A stretch of 64,000 nucleotides of DNA from Megaleporinus macrocephalus (lineage: Eukaryota; Chordata; Actinopteri; Characiformes; Anostomidae): assembly GCA_021613375.1 (NCBI GenBank), contig CM038710.1, positions 25,876,667-25,940,666 on the forward strand. The letters are read 5' to 3'. Position numbers and translations under genes: made by a program. Shown piece after piece: positions 61,814 to 64,000 of this stretch. A model generated the notes under the pieces. That model was not told where the DNA came from. It saw only the letters and a program-made list of their open reading frames with translations, and ran no database searches. How positions within the stretch are numbered: position 1 is the first letter of the stretch; each line of letters opens with the position of its first letter.

Positions 61814-62650
61814 CTATATATATATATATATATAAATATTTTTTACCACATTGGTGTTAGGGTTGTGCGATATTGACAAAAAATAATATCTCAATATTTT
61901 TGTAATTTTGTCGATAACTATAATAAACAATATTTTGCATTATTTAAAAATGTGTTTGTAAAAGTCTTATATTTCTGGGTCACACATTTGGCTTTTAGTT
62001 CATCCCAGGATGAACTGAAAGCTTATTGCTTGAAGGAATAGAAAATAGGAGGAGATTGACAGAATATAAGTGTAGAGACAGAATTGCATATAAACTTATC
62101 GAGTTACGTTAAGAAGAGCAGAGTTACAAGTGGGTCAGACTACTCTTACATTTACGGACGAGTTTACGTACTACGTTAGTTATTAAGCCTGTTGGAAAAC
62201 GTAATTTTAAGAATGTTCTTAAGTATGAAGTTACAAAACACTTAGTATTAAGAGCAACCGCTTTCTTACAAAGTCTTCAAACTACCATCTTTAGAGCAAT
62301 GTCCATCTTTTCAAATCCAAACCAGCTCCACGCAAATGATTTTGATCCTTGCCTAGGAATTTAATCTAAGGCGGTAGACTGTTGGGTGTGTTGTTCAGGC
62401 AACTGTGCTAGCTTTAGCGTATGCTAGAACACAGTATGGGCACTCAAAGCGCACTTGTGGCAGCCTGAACTAAAGCACGAGGAGTTGGTGTTTTGATTGT
62501 TTTTTTTTCTGTTAACACTCAATTCAGATATTATTTAAAACAATATATATTGCACACTTCTAATTGGTATCAAAACTTGGAGTCAATAAACAAAATTGGA
62601 ATTGGAATCGATTAAATTCAAATGATACCCGCCCCTGTTTAGGATAGTAT
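61814..62650 (+). mobile_element. Cluster of old dispersed repeats
   Basis: Starts with a TA run (61814-61835), then GGGTTGTGCGATATTGAC with TTGTCGATAACTATAATAAAC (61860-61930), then TTACGTACTACGTTAGTTATT and AAGTATGAAGTTACAAAACA (62160-62245), then GGTATCAAAACTTGGAGTC with TTGGAATTGGAATCGATTAA (62565-62635). Each matches the word pattern of a separate common fish repeat. All are diverged and non-coding. Confidence 0.45.
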
Positions 62651-63359
62651 GATTTACAGTGAGCTATAAAAATGAACGAAATTGAACCGCTGCAGGCAGA
62701 CATTTCAGACCAGGGTTGTATTCACAAAGCAAGACTGGTCTTGGACCAGATTCGTCTATATCTATTGCCGTTCGACCACATCTGGGGTAAAGGGAGGGTT
62801 GCATAAATGAGATTTTTCGCCAAACCATTTTGTTTTAAATGAACAGAGCTTTTGAGCTGAGCCTGTTAGCAAATGCTTCATCACGATTCCACCATAGCCG
62901 TATGGTTGCCTTGGAGCCTTCATCCCCTCCTACATGATGGGCAGCTTATACGGCCAACCCTCACATTCTGTGAAGAGCTTCTCGTGGCCGTCACTACACC
63001 ATCAGTCGTGACATGCGGGTTTCCAGAAGACTCAAGGTTCTAATGTGGCTTCCAGTGCAACCCTGGAGGCCCATTGAAGCCTACAGCCTGTCCTCCAGTG
63101 CTGGCGTCTCTGTCTCTGTTTCTCCAACATTGTCGCCAGGCTTTCCGTTCAGTCCTCAGAGGCCCTTTGTCTCTGCTGCTCAGCTCTACACAATCATAAA
63201 GAAGAGATGTGTCGCTCATGACTCATTCTATTCACCATGCCTCGTCTTTTCTTGCTCTGTCTCCCTGCACAGAAATGAAAAGAAGTGGATGGAAAAAAGC
63301 CCCATCAAACCATCTTGAACAGTCAGTAGCCTTGGAAGATAAATGCGGAATTATCTTTG
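62651..63359. other. Intronic DNA, nothing firmly recognised
   Basis: The start (GACCAGGGTTGTATTCACAA) may be another dispersed repeat end. The plus strand is open for 101 codons at 63013-63318 without a recognised domain. Confidence 0.35.
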
Positions 63360-64000
63360 AAAAGGGTGATGCTTTTATCAAGCTTGCCATCATTAAAAAA
63401 AAAATCCCCTTGATAAAGCGGCTTTATAAGTTGATTGGAGCATTTCTTTATGTCTTAGGGCTCATTGCCCAGTTTTAAAAATGTTTGCCTTTAATGAAGG
63501 GGTTGTAACCGAAAGTGCTTTTCTGTTTGTTTTCAGTCGCGGTCACCGCCAACGATACCAAGGAAAAGGGTTAATTGATTATCTGATGTGGCAATAAATT
63601 ACGGTTAAATTAATGGCAACTTGGCTGCAGTTGTTAAATTCCATTAGTAAACAGCAGCCATCGGCATGCATGCACGCACAAACGCCTGCTCCAAGCCTAT
63701 CCCTTTCTGATCAGTTCAAACACCCAGCGAGGATCTTTTCGTATATCAATTAACGGCCGTACTGTGTTTACGAAGTGTCAGAATGATGAAGAGCTTGTGC
63801 TGTTGGGCCTGCGCCGGAGCAAATGAATGTCCACGTGTGGCGCTTGCGTCACAGCTTATGCTGCCTATTAAGCTGGGCAGCCATGCATCTCAAGATCGGA
63901 GAATGCTCCTAGACGGCGCCGAGACAGCCTGCACATCAGCCTGCAACAGTACGGTCTTGCCTAGACGTTCGCGATTGATTGTTTGGCTGCCTCAAAGTCC
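63360..64000. promoter_or_regulatory. Candidate conserved non-coding element
   Basis: Repeat-free with homeodomain-type words packed at 63570-63640 (GGGTTAATTGATTATCTGAT, GTGGCAATAAATTACGG, TTAAATTAATGGCAAC), a CATGCATGCACGCAC run and a CACGTG E-box at about 63832-63837. Enhancer-like texture; the element may continue past the window end. Confidence 0.35.

Larger units (their letters stand above)
18966..64000 (+). other. grid2: Intron 2 of grid2 (5' part)
   Basis: No open frame downstream carries the expected continuation of the amino-terminal domain (the next exon should begin with a CELM-like segment and hold more than 60 open codons). The intron is therefore at least 45 kb and its acceptor lies beyond the window. 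Whether another small unrelated gene lies within it cannot be excluded, but none was recognised. Confidence 0.75.

Noticed and set aside
1..64000. CRISPR array, phage, integron or bacterial operon
   Set aside because: The splice sites, receptor exon, fish-type repeats and lack of dense ORFs rule this out.

Overview
This is vertebrate nuclear DNA, almost certainly from a ray-finned (teleost) fish. One protein-coding exon can be recognised. It lies on the + strand at 18810-18965 and encodes part of the amino-terminal domain of the delta-2 ionotropic glutamate receptor (grid2, GluD2). It corresponds to exon 2, the first exon after the signal-peptide exon. It starts and ends in phase 1, with a consensus acceptor and donor. 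The fish origin is inferred from three things: the exon matches grid2 but differs from mammalian grid2 at several residues; the repeats are fish-type (Tc1/mariner remnants, a tRNA-derived SINE, long TCTA, GA and TC microsatellites); and there is no mammalian Alu or L1 sequence.

Layout. Positions 1-18809 are the 3' part of intron 1 and 18966-64000 are the 5' part of intron 2. I found neither exon 1 (signal peptide) nor exon 3 (which should continue the domain after QE), so both introns run beyond the window. Very long introns are normal for GRID2. No bacterial-style operons, rRNA, CRISPR or phage are present. The many short open frames are chance frames in intronic DNA or microsatellites.

The introns carry (a) decayed transposons: a tRNA-derived SINE near 6.3-6.45 kb, IS630/Tc1-mariner transposase remnants near 14.5-15.5 and 54.7-55.5 kb, a related non-coding Tc1-like repeat at 10.6 and 53.95 kb, a SINE-like repeat at 59.8-60.0 kb and several old fish repeats; (b) simple and tandem repeats, including a TCTA tract of about 23 units, GA/TC tracts, and a minisatellite of 24-bp units at 53.46-53.72 kb; (c) stretches with balanced composition and homeodomain/POU-like words that look like conserved non-coding elements. 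The element class in (c) is inference only and needs alignment to other fish.

The most notable non-coding signals are a CpG-rich block with two TATA boxes and a perfect donor word at 42.34-43.02 kb (possible internal promoter), a three-copy unit at 0.7-1.5 kb not explained by a repeat I know, the in-frame minisatellite, and a 26-bp perfect palindrome at 34886-34911. I see no convincing undescribed multi-gene system here.
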